Shown: positions 32,751 through 41,129 of the stretch, piece by piece | Position numbering within the stretch: the first letter of the stretch is position 1 | Layout: every line of letters starts with the position of its first letter | Assembly (NCBI GenBank): GCA_002839315.1 | Contig: PGXV01000002.1 | Span: forward strand, 186,001-250,000 | DNA length: 64,000 nt | Source of the DNA: Spirochaetae bacterium HGW-Spirochaetae-3 | GTDB lineage: Bacteria; Spirochaetota; Spirochaetia; Treponematales; UBA12059 | Direction of reading: 5' to 3' | Position numbers and translations under genes: made by a program | The notes under the pieces: model-generated | Databases searched by the model: none | Told to the model about the DNA's origin: nothing | What the model saw: the letters and a program-made list of their open reading frames with translations, nothing else

Positions 32751-33533
32751 TCAGGGAGAAGTCTCGCCGGTTATCACCTCGTCGACCGTCGGCAACGAGT
32801 TCGTCTTCGTGATCCACCCGCTACCGCGCCTCGCCGCGTACGACCCGAAGACGAACGGCAAGCCCGTCGAGGCTCTCAGGTCGTCGCTATCCATGAACTG
32901 CATATGCAGATGAGGCGCCATGGAATTCCCCGAGTGGCCTACCTCCCCGAGCGCCTGGCCCGTCGATACGATCTGTCCCGGCCTTACCGCGATCGAATCG
33001 CGCTTCAGGTGCGCGAACAGCGCGTATACGCCGGCCGAGCATTTAAGCATAACGTAGTTTCCCGCCATGGATTCTACGGAACCGCTGCCGGCGAGGAAGT
33101 CCCTCGTCGCCTTCCTCATATACCTGAAGTCCCTGAAGACGTTCACCCTGTCCCGCTCCTCGATGCCGTCGACGACGCGGATTACTTCGCCTCCGACGGG
33201 CGCATAGACGCGCTCGCCCCAGCCGTAGCACGCGCTCAGAGGGACGCCGCGCAGGACGTATTCCCCGAAGGACCTGTCGTAGAATTTCTTCATCTTATCG
33301 TTAACGTCTATCATTACGAAATCTATGGCGTACGCCTCCCCGAAGCGCGCCGTCCCGTGGCTGGGAACCTTGCTGCCGGGGCTATTGGGCGTGATCCAAA
33401 CGCCGCGCAGGGGAAAATCGACTATGATGGGTTCAGGCATATCCTGTCCGCCTTTCTCTTCTTGCCCGGATCCGAGCGGGCAGGCGCTTAACGCCAAGGA
33501 TACTAAGAACACGGAGAACCGGAGCGCCTTCAA
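32751..33533 (-). CDS. M23 (LytM) zinc endopeptidase, lipoprotein
   Basis: 260 residues with signal MKALRFSVFLVSLALSAC (lipobox LSAC). The M23 metal motifs are SHGTARFGEAYAIDF (His...Asp) and GHSGNSMAPHLHMQFMD (HxH). YALFAHLKRDSIAVRPGQIVSTGQ is the usual strand before the active site. It cleaves peptide cross-links in peptidoglycan or acts on another Gly-containing peptide in the periplasm. The start is TTG at 33533 after GGGGAAGCGTA. It lies 12 nt downstream of the EIIC gene, on the same strand. Confidence 0.88.
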   Translation of the reverse strand: MKALRFSVFLVSLALSACPLGSGQEEKGGQDMPEPIIVDFPLRGVWITPNSPGSKVPSHGTARFGEAYAIDFVMIDVNDKMKKFYDRSFGEYVLRGVPLSACYGWGERVYAPVGGEVIRVVDGIEERDRVNVFRDFRYMRKATRDFLAGSGSVESMAGNYVMLKCSAGVYALFAHLKRDSIAVRPGQIVSTGQALGEVGHSGNSMAPHLHMQFMDSDDLRASTGLPFVFGSYAARRGSGWITKTNSLPTVDEVITGETSP

Positions 33534-33545
33534 TACGCTTCCCCA

Positions 33546-34883
33546 CTACGACGCGACGTACTTCTTGGAAACGCGCCACGTTATGAAGACGAGGAGAATG
33601 ACGACCGGCACGAGCAGCAGGCTAACCGTATCGCCCCGTAAAAGCAGGACCAGCCAACTGCGCCAAGGGTTTCCGCCATCGAGGAAGCTCGTGAAGAGGC
33701 CGTCGTACCCCGGGATATGATAGCTGGATCGCGCGGCCATCTCGGTGACGATCGGCGCGAACATAGACGCGTAATACAGGTTCATTATCACGACCGGTAT
33801 TCCTATGATGAAGGATTTAAGGATATTGCCCCGGGTCGCGAGGGTTATGAATCCGACGGGCACCATGAGGTTCGTAAGGTCGCCTATCGGGATGAATTTG
33901 ATCCCCGGCAAGACGATGGCAAGGAGGATAGCGAAAGGCATCAGCAGGACGACCGTCACCATTACCGCCGGGATCGATATAAGCACGGCGACGTCGAGAC
34001 CGACGAACGTCGCCCCGAGATGCGGGAAGCGCTCGGCGATGAAGGACTTCATGCCCTCTGAGACGGGAATAAGCGAAGAACCTAGGATCTGGCCCATCTT
34101 GGGCAGGATAAAGACGACCGCCGAGAATCCGAACGCGAGCGCCAGGAGCTCCCGCAGCGCGTACCCACCCGCTACGCCCAGCAGGACGCCGATTACGAAC
34201 GCGATTATCATGGGCTCTCCGGCGAGGCCGAGACGCGCGCGCAGGTTTTCCGGGTCGGCCTTCACATCGCGAAGCCACGGTATCCTATCGAGCAGGAGGT
34301 TCAGGGCCACCGCGATGGGGAAATGCGCTATGCCGGAGAGATGGGGTATGCAGATGCCGTCCATGCCGGTCATCTCCTTGACGAGCGGCGCGCTCCACTC
34401 GGCCAGTTTCAGCACCAGCACGAACGAAAGCGATGATAGGATAATCGCCAGCCAAACGCTACCGGTCGCATGCTGGATCAGGGCGGCCAGGAAGATTACG
34501 TGCCAATAGTTCCAGATATCGATATCAAGGCTTTTCGTGAAGCGCGTCACGAGCAGAAGGACGTTTAGCGTGAAAAGAACGACGAGGAGGACAGGCGCGA
34601 GGCTGTATGACCAGGTGATGCCGGCTAGCGGAGGCCACCCTGCGTCGAGCACGGGGAAATCGAGTCCGGTTCGGGCGACGAACGCCCTCAGCACGGGAGT
34701 GATTATGGCCACGAAGTAGTCGAAGGTCATAAAGATGCCTATAAAGGCTATACCGAGCGTAAGCGCCGATTTGACCGCGACAGAGACCTTCACCCGGAAG
34801 ACCATCGCCATGATGAAGATGATGATGGGCAACATCACGTACGGCTGGAAGCTAAGGAAGTAATCGAGGGCACTTTTAAGCAT
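33546..34883 (-). CDS. PTS galactitol-type permease, EIIC (GatC family)
   Basis: A 445-residue membrane protein with about eleven hydrophobic segments. FQPYVMLPIIIFIMAMVF, LDAGWPPLAGITWSYSLAPVLL, SLDIDIWNYWHVIFLAALIQHATGS and GICIPHLSGIAHFPIAVALN align by eye with the galactitol EIIC family (EIIC-GAT). Such proteins move a polyol or sugar across the inner membrane while EIIB phosphorylates it. No EIIA or EIIB gene is near, so it depends on partners encoded elsewhere or is a PTS-independent relative. GAGAGGTCGTGT-ATG sets the start. Confidence 0.85.
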   Translation of the reverse strand: MLKSALDYFLSFQPYVMLPIIIFIMAMVFRVKVSVAVKSALTLGIAFIGIFMTFDYFVAIITPVLRAFVARTGLDFPVLDAGWPPLAGITWSYSLAPVLLVVLFTLNVLLLVTRFTKSLDIDIWNYWHVIFLAALIQHATGSVWLAIILSSLSFVLVLKLAEWSAPLVKEMTGMDGICIPHLSGIAHFPIAVALNLLLDRIPWLRDVKADPENLRARLGLAGEPMIIAFVIGVLLGVAGGYALRELLALAFGFSAVVFILPKMGQILGSSLIPVSEGMKSFIAERFPHLGATFVGLDVAVLISIPAVMVTVVLLMPFAILLAIVLPGIKFIPIGDLTNLMVPVGFITLATRGNILKSFIIGIPVVIMNLYYASMFAPIVTEMAARSSYHIPGYDGLFTSFLDGGNPWRSWLVLLLRGDTVSLLLVPVVILLVFITWRVSKKYVAS

Positions 34884-35030
34884 ACACGACCTCTCTGCCG
34901 GGTTCGATCACTTTCTGCGGACCTTGGTCAAAGAGTACTACCGAAGGGGTCCGGGCGCAAGGCGCGGCGTACTTCTTCGCGCCGCGGCGCCGTGTTGCGC
35001 TAGCCCCGGGATTTGGACTAGTCTCGTTAC

Positions 35031-35825
35031 ATGGATCGATCGTTCGAGGCCATCTACCGCGATAACTACGAACGCCTCTTTACACTCGCCTTCAGGCTGG
35101 CGGGTAGGGTCGAGGACGCGGAGGACATCGTGCAGTCCTGCTTCCTCGAAGCGTACCGCGCCTTCGAATCGTTCCGGGGCGACTCCGCCGTCTACACCTG
35201 GCTCTACCGCATTCTCGTCAACTGCGCGCGGCGCTACCGCAAGGCCAAGGTACGCCTCCCCATCGTCGCCTTCGCCGAACGGACGGGCATGACCGTAGAG
35301 GATTCGTTCGCCTACGTGAACGGCTTCGGCCGCTCGGAAGACGAGGCGGTCGTCGACATGGTCCGGGAGAGCTGCCTGCAGATGTTCATGAACTGCATGC
35401 CGCCCCGCTACCGAGCCGTATTCACGCTCCGCGTAATCCTGGAATTCTCCGTGCCGGAAACCGCGACTATCCTCGGGATCTCGGAGAACGCCGCCCGGGT
35501 GTACGCGCACCGGGCCAGGAAGCTGGCGGTCGACCACTACAACAGCCGCTGCTCGCTCGTCTCGAGCGGCGGGGCCTGCAGCTGCCGGGCCTTCGCGTCG
35601 TACCGCAAGGAGCTAGGGCTCAAGGGCCTCCCGTCCGGAATCGAGGGAATCATATCCGAGGAGCAGAAGGCGGTCGGCCGTTACGCGAGAGAGCTCGGCG
35701 CGGTACTGGAAATGGAGAGACTGTACCGCACCAGATTCGACCCCGGTTCCTACGACGGTTTCCTGGACCGCATGAGGAGACTCGCCGCGGAAGGCGGCCT
35801 CCGCATCCTCGGGGCTAACGCCTAG
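35031..35825 (+). CDS. ECF RNA polymerase sigma factor with C-terminal Cys-containing extension
   Basis: 264 residues. Region 2 (about 8-75) has AEDIVQSCFLEAYRAFESFRGDSAVYTWLYRILVN. Region 4 (about 115-170) has MPPRYRAVFTLRVILEFSVPETATILGISENAARVYAHRARK. A tail of about 95 residues follows, with Cys174, Cys183 and Cys185 (NSRCSL...GACSCRAF) and a helical end. Cys tails of this form occur in some ECF groups and may bind metal or redox-tune the factor. No anti-sigma gene is adjacent. It converges with the OsmC gene, sharing 4 nt. Confidence 0.88.
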   Translation: MDRSFEAIYRDNYERLFTLAFRLAGRVEDAEDIVQSCFLEAYRAFESFRGDSAVYTWLYRILVNCARRYRKAKVRLPIVAFAERTGMTVEDSFAYVNGFGRSEDEAVVDMVRESCLQMFMNCMPPRYRAVFTLRVILEFSVPETATILGISENAARVYAHRARKLAVDHYNSRCSLVSSGGACSCRAFASYRKELGLKGLPSGIEGIISEEQKAVGRYARELGAVLEMERLYRTRFDPGSYDGFLDRMRRLAAEGGLRILGANA

Positions 35826-36310
35826 GCCGACGCCTCCTCGATCGGCTCGCCGTCCCGGCTTTCGCTCGCCCCCACGGCTAAACCGAATAGATGGGGCTTG
35901 ACTACGATCTCGGTATTGCCCTTCACCATGTCCAGGACCGGGCAGATGTTCGCCTCGGCGTTATGGATGACGCCGACCAGCTCCTCTCCCGACAGCCCCT
36001 GGCACGCGATATCGAGCCATAGCGTGACCCGGCTGAAGGAGGTAGGGTGTTTCTCCCTACGCTCGCCCATGGCCCCCACCGAGAGCGAATCGACCTTCTT
36101 CTTGAGCCTATGCTCGACGAGGCTCTTGACTGCGGTTCCCAGACAGGTTCCCATGCTGATCAGGAGAAGCTCCAAGGATGTATAGCCCTCCCCGTCGCCT
36201 ACGGGCGGGATATAATCGACCGACAGGGCGGGTTGCCCCGTTACCGAGGCCGAGAACTTGGCTCGGCCGTTGACCAGCTCCATGCTTGCGCGCACTACGT
36301 TATCAGACAT
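35822..36310 (-). CDS. OsmC-family protein
   Basis: A 162-residue OsmC/Ohr-superfamily protein. GEGYTSLELLLISMGTCLGTAVKSLVEHRLKK contains the first redox Cys in the family's MGTCL setting. EANICPVLDMVKGNTEIV contains the second Cys in the NxCPV setting. These enzymes reduce organic hydroperoxides through the Cys pair, although the YhfA-like branch is less characterised. GAGGAAACGA-ATG sets the start. Confidence 0.9.
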   Translation of the reverse strand: MSDNVVRASMELVNGRAKFSASVTGQPALSVDYIPPVGDGEGYTSLELLLISMGTCLGTAVKSLVEHRLKKKVDSLSVGAMGERREKHPTSFSRVTLWLDIACQGLSGEELVGVIHNAEANICPVLDMVKGNTEIVVKPHLFGLAVGASESRDGEPIEEASA

Positions 36311-36412
36311 TCGTTTCCTCCAGAGATGATATACGTATTGGAGTAAAAAACAGGAGGTCCATTACAGGAAATCGTAGCGGTTCCGAAGCGCCGGCTCGAC
36401 CGTTTTAGCGCT

Positions 36413-37318
36413 TTATCGCGGCCGAGGGTCGGCCGGGGTCCGGTAATAGCGCAGGGTGGGATAGGCCAGGTCGATATCGTCGCGCTTCTTGAATTCCTGG
36501 AGGATCCGTTCCCACAGGTCGTTCTCGCTGTTGCGCCTGTTCCTGGGCTTGCACAGGTACCGGACCGTCAGGAGGACGCCGGAATCCTCGACGCGCGTAT
36601 ACACGATGGGCGAGAGATTAGAATAGAGGATCATGTACTTCTTCGCCGCCTCGTCCACCTTCTGCTTGGCGTCCTCTATGATAGACGCGCTCTGCTCCGT
36701 GGCCAGGCCGGTCAGCAGGGCCTTCGCGGAGGCCCAGTCGCTCTCGAAGGTCACCAGGACCTTCAGCTCGTTCCAGATATAGTCGAAGCCCTTGCTGTAG
36801 TTAGCCTGCGCGTTGACGAACACCTGTCCGTTCGGGATATGGACGATCCTGCCGGTGCTCTGGTCGGCGTCCACCCAGTTGCCGATCTCCAGGATCGTGA
36901 ACTGGAACAGCCGTATATCGATCACGTCCCCCGAGGACTCCCCGATCTGTATCCTGTCGCCGATGGAGAACGGACGCCGTAATACGATGAACAGCCATCC
37001 CGCCATGTTAAGGAAGAGGTCCTTGAGGGCTATGGCTATTCCGGCCGAGAACAGGCCGAAGAACGTGCCGACCTGCCGGAAATCGGCTATCCACAGAGAG
37101 CCTATCAGTATGGCCGCCAGCGCGGTCACGATATAGTTGAACACCTTCTTGACGGTGTACCTGGCCTGGACGTAACCCATCTTCTTCCAGATCGACCTAT
37201 GGAAGAGCAGCCGGGCGAGCCAGGCGACGATCAGGACCGCTACGGTATAGACGACCTTCAGGAGCGTATCGGCATCGATGGCCGAAGGCAGCGAAATCGT
37301 ATCGAGGAATTCTCTCAT
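36413..37318 (-). CDS. Small-conductance mechanosensitive channel, MscS family
   Basis: 301 residues. Three or four membrane helices occur in the first 135 residues. The pore-lining TM3 segment is GTFFGLFSAGIAIALKDLFLNMAGWLFIVLRRPFSIGDRIQI. The cytoplasmic beta domain (GDVIDIRLFQFTILEIG, IPNGQVFVNAQANYS) and the C-terminal alpha/beta domain complete the MscS fold. It opens under membrane tension during hypo-osmotic shock. GGGAGGCGGC-ATG sets the start. Confidence 0.92.
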   Translation of the reverse strand: MREFLDTISLPSAIDADTLLKVVYTVAVLIVAWLARLLFHRSIWKKMGYVQARYTVKKVFNYIVTALAAILIGSLWIADFRQVGTFFGLFSAGIAIALKDLFLNMAGWLFIVLRRPFSIGDRIQIGESSGDVIDIRLFQFTILEIGNWVDADQSTGRIVHIPNGQVFVNAQANYSKGFDYIWNELKVLVTFESDWASAKALLTGLATEQSASIIEDAKQKVDEAAKKYMILYSNLSPIVYTRVEDSGVLLTVRYLCKPRNRRNSENDLWERILQEFKKRDDIDLAYPTLRYYRTPADPRPR

Positions 37319-37404
37319 GCCGCCTCCCTACGCGGATATTCTATATCAGCGCGGGGAGGCGCGCCAGCGCTAATCGCCCAGAGGGAGCCGAAGGCTGACC
37401 CGGT

Positions 37405-37433
37405 TTGACAGTATCGAGGATTGGCCGCAGAAT
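37405..37433 (+). promoter_or_regulatory. Candidate sigma-70-type promoter of sensor operon
   Basis: TTGACA (37405-37410) is followed after 17 nt by CAGAAT (37428-37433). It sits just before the PhnD-like gene at 37443. That would leave a very short leader, so the first ATG may be read from a near-leaderless message, or the true -10 lies elsewhere. Confidence 0.45.
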
Positions 37434-37442
37434 CGATACGCA

Positions 37443-38246
37443 ATGCCGAAAGCCATCGTACTCGGGATCATCATAACGTTCGCGGCCTCTTTGCCCGTCG
37501 CGGCGGCGCCCCCGCTCAGGATCGCGGTCCCGGCGGCGGGCGAGGGCCTGCGCGCGGCCGAGCGATGGTCGGACCTGACCCGCGGCGCGCCCGCCGGATA
37601 CTCCATACAGGTGGCCATAGTCGAGGACGACCTCGCGGCGCGCTCCTTGCTCGCATCGAGGGACGCCGAGGCCGCGGTACTCGATCCGGTATCCTATCTG
37701 GCCTACGGTCCCGGGATCTATGTCGCCGCGATCATGGGAAGCTACGGCGGACCGTATGCCAGATTCTCGCTTATCGTCCCGGGATCATCCATCTTCCACC
37801 GCCTGTCCGATCTCCGCTCGGCCCGGGTCGCGTTCCGCGGTCCGCCGTCGGGAATCGCCGCTGCGTACGCGCATGCGTGGGCCCGTACCCTAGGGGCCTT
37901 CCCCGGCGGCGTCAGGGAGGAGATCGAGCTGGATTCCTTCGAGAGCGTACTGAGGGCCGTCGCGCTATCGGAGGTAGACGCCGGCTTCGTCCCGACGACG
38001 TTCCTGGAGAGCCTCGGGAGCTCGGTACTGCTCGAGAACGTACGAGAACTGGCCAGCTCTCCGCGAGTGCCGCTCGCGCTACTGGTCGTCCGGGAGGACC
38101 TGAGCGCCCAGCGCAAGGAACTGGCGTTGAATTGCGCCGAATGGATGGCAAGCGAGGGATCTCGAGGCCCCGTAACGCTACCCGATGAAACGCTTACGGT
38201 AATCCTCGCGGCGATGGCGGAGACGCTCCATGTCGCTACGCAGTAA
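37443..38246 (+). CDS. PhnD-like periplasmic binding protein (sensor component)
   Basis: 267 residues with signal peptide MPKAIVLGIIITFAASLPVAAA. It belongs to the PhnD/SsuA/transferrin-like binding fold: SLLASRDAEAAVLDPVSYLAYG, FSLIVPGSSIFHRLSDLRSARVAFRGPPSGIAA and ALSEVDAGFVPTTFLESL resemble the PhnD ligand loops. Such proteins bind phosphonates, phosphite or other oxyanions. It overlaps the kinase gene by 17 nt and is not followed by PhnC/PhnE. So a role as the periplasmic ligand receptor of the kinase, rather than a transporter subunit, is likely (inference). Confidence 0.78.
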   Translation: MPKAIVLGIIITFAASLPVAAAPPLRIAVPAAGEGLRAAERWSDLTRGAPAGYSIQVAIVEDDLAARSLLASRDAEAAVLDPVSYLAYGPGIYVAAIMGSYGGPYARFSLIVPGSSIFHRLSDLRSARVAFRGPPSGIAAAYAHAWARTLGAFPGGVREEIELDSFESVLRAVALSEVDAGFVPTTFLESLGSSVLLENVRELASSPRVPLALLVVREDLSAQRKELALNCAEWMASEGSRGPVTLPDETLTVILAAMAETLHVATQ

Positions 38247-39609
38247 ATTCGCGCTGTTCGCCATCGTCCTCTCCGTACTGGTCGCCGCGCAAGGAGCGGT
38301 CTCCTTCGAGCGGGAGCGACGCGCCCTCGTACAAGGAGTAGAGGAGCGGGCCCTGGTCCTGGTGCGTACCCTGGCCGACGCGGCCAGGGAACCGATCGCC
38401 TCTTCGCGGTATTACCTGCTGGACGCTCAGGTCAGGTCCATCCTTACCGAGCGGGACGCGGCCTACGCCAGGATACTAGACGACCGAGGGCGTATCGTCG
38501 CCGATACCAGACCCGGCTTCGTGGGCTGGAGCGTCTCGGGATCGGACCGATCGTCGACGCCCCTGTCGACCGACGGCGATACGCTCCTCGCCCGCGCGTC
38601 GATAGTGGTACCCGGGCGCGCCGACTGCCTGGCCGAGCTGGCGCTGAGGCTGGGCCCCCTACGCGAGAGGCTGGCCAGGAGCAGGGTCGTGCTGCTTCGC
38701 TTCGCGCTCGCCGAGCTGGGCGCATGCATCGCCTTCCTGGCGCTGTTATCGTTCCAGGTCCTCGGCCCCGTGCGCGCGCTGACGCGAACGCTCATCGCCG
38801 CGTCTCCCGACGGAGCGCCCGCGCCCATCCGCCTTCCCGGCGCGTCGGGGCCGGAGATCCGCAGCATCGCGAGGGCGGTCGACGAGCTACGGGTCCGCAT
38901 CGCCGAATACCAGGCCGAGCTGGTAGCGGAGGAGCGGCTGGCTACCATCGGCAAGATGGCGGCCGAGGTAGCCCACGAGGTACGGAATCCGCTGGAGGCT
39001 ATCTCCGGCGCCGCGGAGCTCTTGTCGCGGGGCGACGAACGCGACGAGTACATCGAAGTCATACGGCAGGAGGTGCGCTCGCTCGACGCGTACCTTTCCG
39101 GGATACTCGAGTTCGCCCGCGTCGGCGCGCAGGGTCCCGAGGCGTCCGACCTATCCGATCTCGTAGACGAGACGGCGGCGCTCGCCAGGCCGATGGCGAA
39201 GGAAGCGCGCATCCGCCTGCGCATCGGAGGACGGGGCGGCCCCTTGCCATGCAGCGTCGACAGGAGCGCCGTCAAGCGGGCTATCTTCAACCTCGTGGCC
39301 AACGCCGTAGAAGCCGGTCCGAGCGGTTCCGAGGTGCGCTTGGAGACGGACGCGGACGACTCGACGGTTCGTCTCAGGGTTATCGACGGGGGTCCCGGAC
39401 TGGACGCGGCGGTAAGGGAACGGGCGTTCGAGCCGTACTTCACCACCAAGCGAAAAGGTACGGGGCTCGGACTCGCCCTCGTGCGCCGCATCGCGGAATC
39501 GCACGGGGGCCGGGCGTACTTCGAGGACGGATCGCCGGGAACCACGGTCGTCCTTGAACTTCCCAAATACCCGACGGAAGCCGCGGACCGCCAGAGGGAG
39601 GGAGCATGA
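38230..39609 (+). CDS. Membrane sensor histidine kinase
   Basis: 459 residues. TM1 is at about 7-25, a periplasmic sensor region at 26-155 and TM2 at 157-182. A HAMP-like linker (183-235) follows, then HisKA with phospho-acceptor His249 in AEVAHEVRNPLEAISG, and HATPase with NLVANAVEA, VIDGGPGLD and KRKGTGLGLALV. The form is that of kinases paired with NtrC-type regulators. Its start lies within the PhnD-like gene and its stop overlaps the regulator start as ATGA. The three proteins should work as one signalling unit. Confidence 0.93.
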   Translation: MSLRSKFALFAIVLSVLVAAQGAVSFERERRALVQGVEERALVLVRTLADAAREPIASSRYYLLDAQVRSILTERDAAYARILDDRGRIVADTRPGFVGWSVSGSDRSSTPLSTDGDTLLARASIVVPGRADCLAELALRLGPLRERLARSRVVLLRFALAELGACIAFLALLSFQVLGPVRALTRTLIAASPDGAPAPIRLPGASGPEIRSIARAVDELRVRIAEYQAELVAEERLATIGKMAAEVAHEVRNPLEAISGAAELLSRGDERDEYIEVIRQEVRSLDAYLSGILEFARVGAQGPEASDLSDLVDETAALARPMAKEARIRLRIGGRGGPLPCSVDRSAVKRAIFNLVANAVEAGPSGSEVRLETDADDSTVRLRVIDGGPGLDAAVRERAFEPYFTTKRKGTGLGLALVRRIAESHGGRAYFEDGSPGTTVVLELPKYPTEAADRQREGA

Positions 39610-40907
39610 TGACCATCCTGCTCGTCGACGACAAGGAGAATATCCGCAAGGTCATGGGCACCGTGCTCGAGCGCGAGGGGTACGCGGTGCTGTCCGCCGC
39701 GGATGGACGGGAAGGCCTGGCGAAAGCGCTGGCCGAGGCGCCCGACCTGGTTATCTCCGACGTACGCATGGACGGCATGACGGGTATCGAGCTGTTCAGC
39801 GAGCTGCGCTCTCGAGGCGTATCGGCCCCCTTCATCCTCATCACCGCGTACGCGACCGTTCCCGAGGCGGTAGAGGCGATCAGGGACGGCGCCATACATT
39901 ACCTGTCCAAGCCGGTGAATTATCCGGAGCTGCTCCGCACGATACGCCGCGTGCTCGCCGACGCTTCAGGGAAGGCCGTCGTGGAGCGATCGGAGACGCG
40001 CCCCCTCGTAGGCTCGGGGCCCGCGATGCGCCGATTGCTGAGCAGGATAGACGCGATCGCCGACTCTGACGCGACGGTCCTCGTCCGAGGCGAGAACGGG
40101 ACCGGCAAGGAGCTCGTCGCACGGGCGCTTCACCGGAAGGGAAGGCGCCGCGACGGCCCCTTCGTCGCGGTGCATTGCGCGTCGTTCAATCCCAACCTGC
40201 TCGAGTCCGAGCTATTCGGATACGAGGCGGGCGCCTTCACCGGCGCCGGGCACAGGAAGGAGGGGCACCTCGAGGCTGCGCGCGGCGGGACGCTGTTCCT
40301 CGACGAGGTCTCGGAGATCGGCGGCGAACTCCAGGTCAAGCTCCTGCGGGTACTGCAGGAAAAGGCCTTCGCGCGCGTCGGGAGCACGAGGCTCGTCAAG
40401 ACCGACTTCAGGCTTATCGCGGCGAGCAATCGGGACCTGGCCGCCCTGGTCGGGGAAGGCCGGTTCAGGGAAGACCTCTACTACCGTCTCGACGTCGTCC
40501 CGGTCCTCGTCCCGCCGCTGCGCGAGCGGCTCGAGGACATCGAGTCGCTCGTCCGGCACTTCGCCGGCAGGGTAGCGGAGGCCGAAGGCTTCGAGGCTCC
40601 CGAACCGGACGCCGAGTTCCTGTCCCGCCTGAGGGAGCACTCCTGGCCGGGCAACGTCAGGGAGCTCGAGAACCTGATAGAGCGCCTGCTCGTCGTATAC
40701 CGCCCGTCGGCGCTGAGCTCCGGAATCCTTTCCGAAGAGGATCCCGTAAGGTTCCCCGCGGGCGACGGCATGGACGAGGAACGGCGGAGGACGCTCAGGG
40801 CGCTAGACGCGTGCGGCGGGAACAAGACCAAGGCCGCGAGGCTACTGGGAATATCGCGCCGGACCCTGTACTACCATCTCGATAGAGGTATCCCCCCCGA
40901 CGCATAG
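39606..40907 (+). CDS. NtrC-family sigma-54-dependent response regulator
   Basis: 433 residues. The receiver has Asp52 in LVISDVRMDGMTG and Lys in YLSKPVN. The AAA+ domain has Walker A GENGTGKE (162-169), the sigma-54-contact loop GAFTGA (209-214), Walker B GGTLFLDEVSEI and the R-finger region REDLYYRLDVVPV. A C-terminal Fis-type HTH (about 395-430, GGNKTKAARLLGISRRTLYYHL) follows. It drives open-complex formation by sigma-54 RNA polymerase when phosphorylated. Its likely target is the -24/-12 promoter at 41082-41099, directly downstream of its own gene. Confidence 0.95.
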   Translation: MMTILLVDDKENIRKVMGTVLEREGYAVLSAADGREGLAKALAEAPDLVISDVRMDGMTGIELFSELRSRGVSAPFILITAYATVPEAVEAIRDGAIHYLSKPVNYPELLRTIRRVLADASGKAVVERSETRPLVGSGPAMRRLLSRIDAIADSDATVLVRGENGTGKELVARALHRKGRRRDGPFVAVHCASFNPNLLESELFGYEAGAFTGAGHRKEGHLEAARGGTLFLDEVSEIGGELQVKLLRVLQEKAFARVGSTRLVKTDFRLIAASNRDLAALVGEGRFREDLYYRLDVVPVLVPPLRERLEDIESLVRHFAGRVAEAEGFEAPEPDAEFLSRLREHSWPGNVRELENLIERLLVVYRPSALSSGILSEEDPVRFPAGDGMDEERRRTLRALDACGGNKTKAARLLGISRRTLYYHLDRGIPPDA

Positions 40908-40916
40908 GACAGAAGA

Positions 40917-40974
40917 TGCGACAATGTGCGCAAATCCTACCGGCCGGCACGCGCGCTTGCACGAATCCGTGCAA
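40917..40974 (+). promoter_or_regulatory. Two NtrC-like enhancer palindromes
   Basis: TTGCACGAATCCGTGCAA (40957-40974) is a perfect inverted repeat. It has exactly the spacing of the known NtrC consensus TGCAC-N6-GTGCA. TGCGACAATGTGCGCA (40917-40932) is a weaker copy. Their centres are 41 bp apart, close to four helical turns. Both lie 110-165 bp upstream of the sigma-54 promoter, a normal enhancer distance. They are the presumed binding sites of the regulator encoded at 39606-40907. Confidence 0.72.
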
Positions 40975-41081
40975 TTCACCAGGGGATTCTCTTTGATAAA
41001 GCGCTCTAGAGATACCGGCCATTCGAGCCCCTCGTACGTATAGTACGGTCCGTCAAGGACTTGGCTAATTGCCCGGCAGGC

Positions 41082-41099
41082 TTGGCACGGCTACTGCAT
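41082..41099 (+). promoter_or_regulatory. Sigma-54 (-24/-12) promoter of the ABC transporter operon
   Basis: TTGGCACGGCTACTGCAT has GG at 41084-41085 and GC at 41096-41097 with ten bases between. It matches TGGCACG-N4-TTGCW at all but one position (C for T). Transcription would start near 41109, about 20 nt before the binding-protein ATG, which has GAGGGAGGTTCCT as ribosome site. Confidence 0.85.
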
Positions 41100-41129
41100 G
41101 TACATTGCATCACTACGAGGGAGGTTCCT

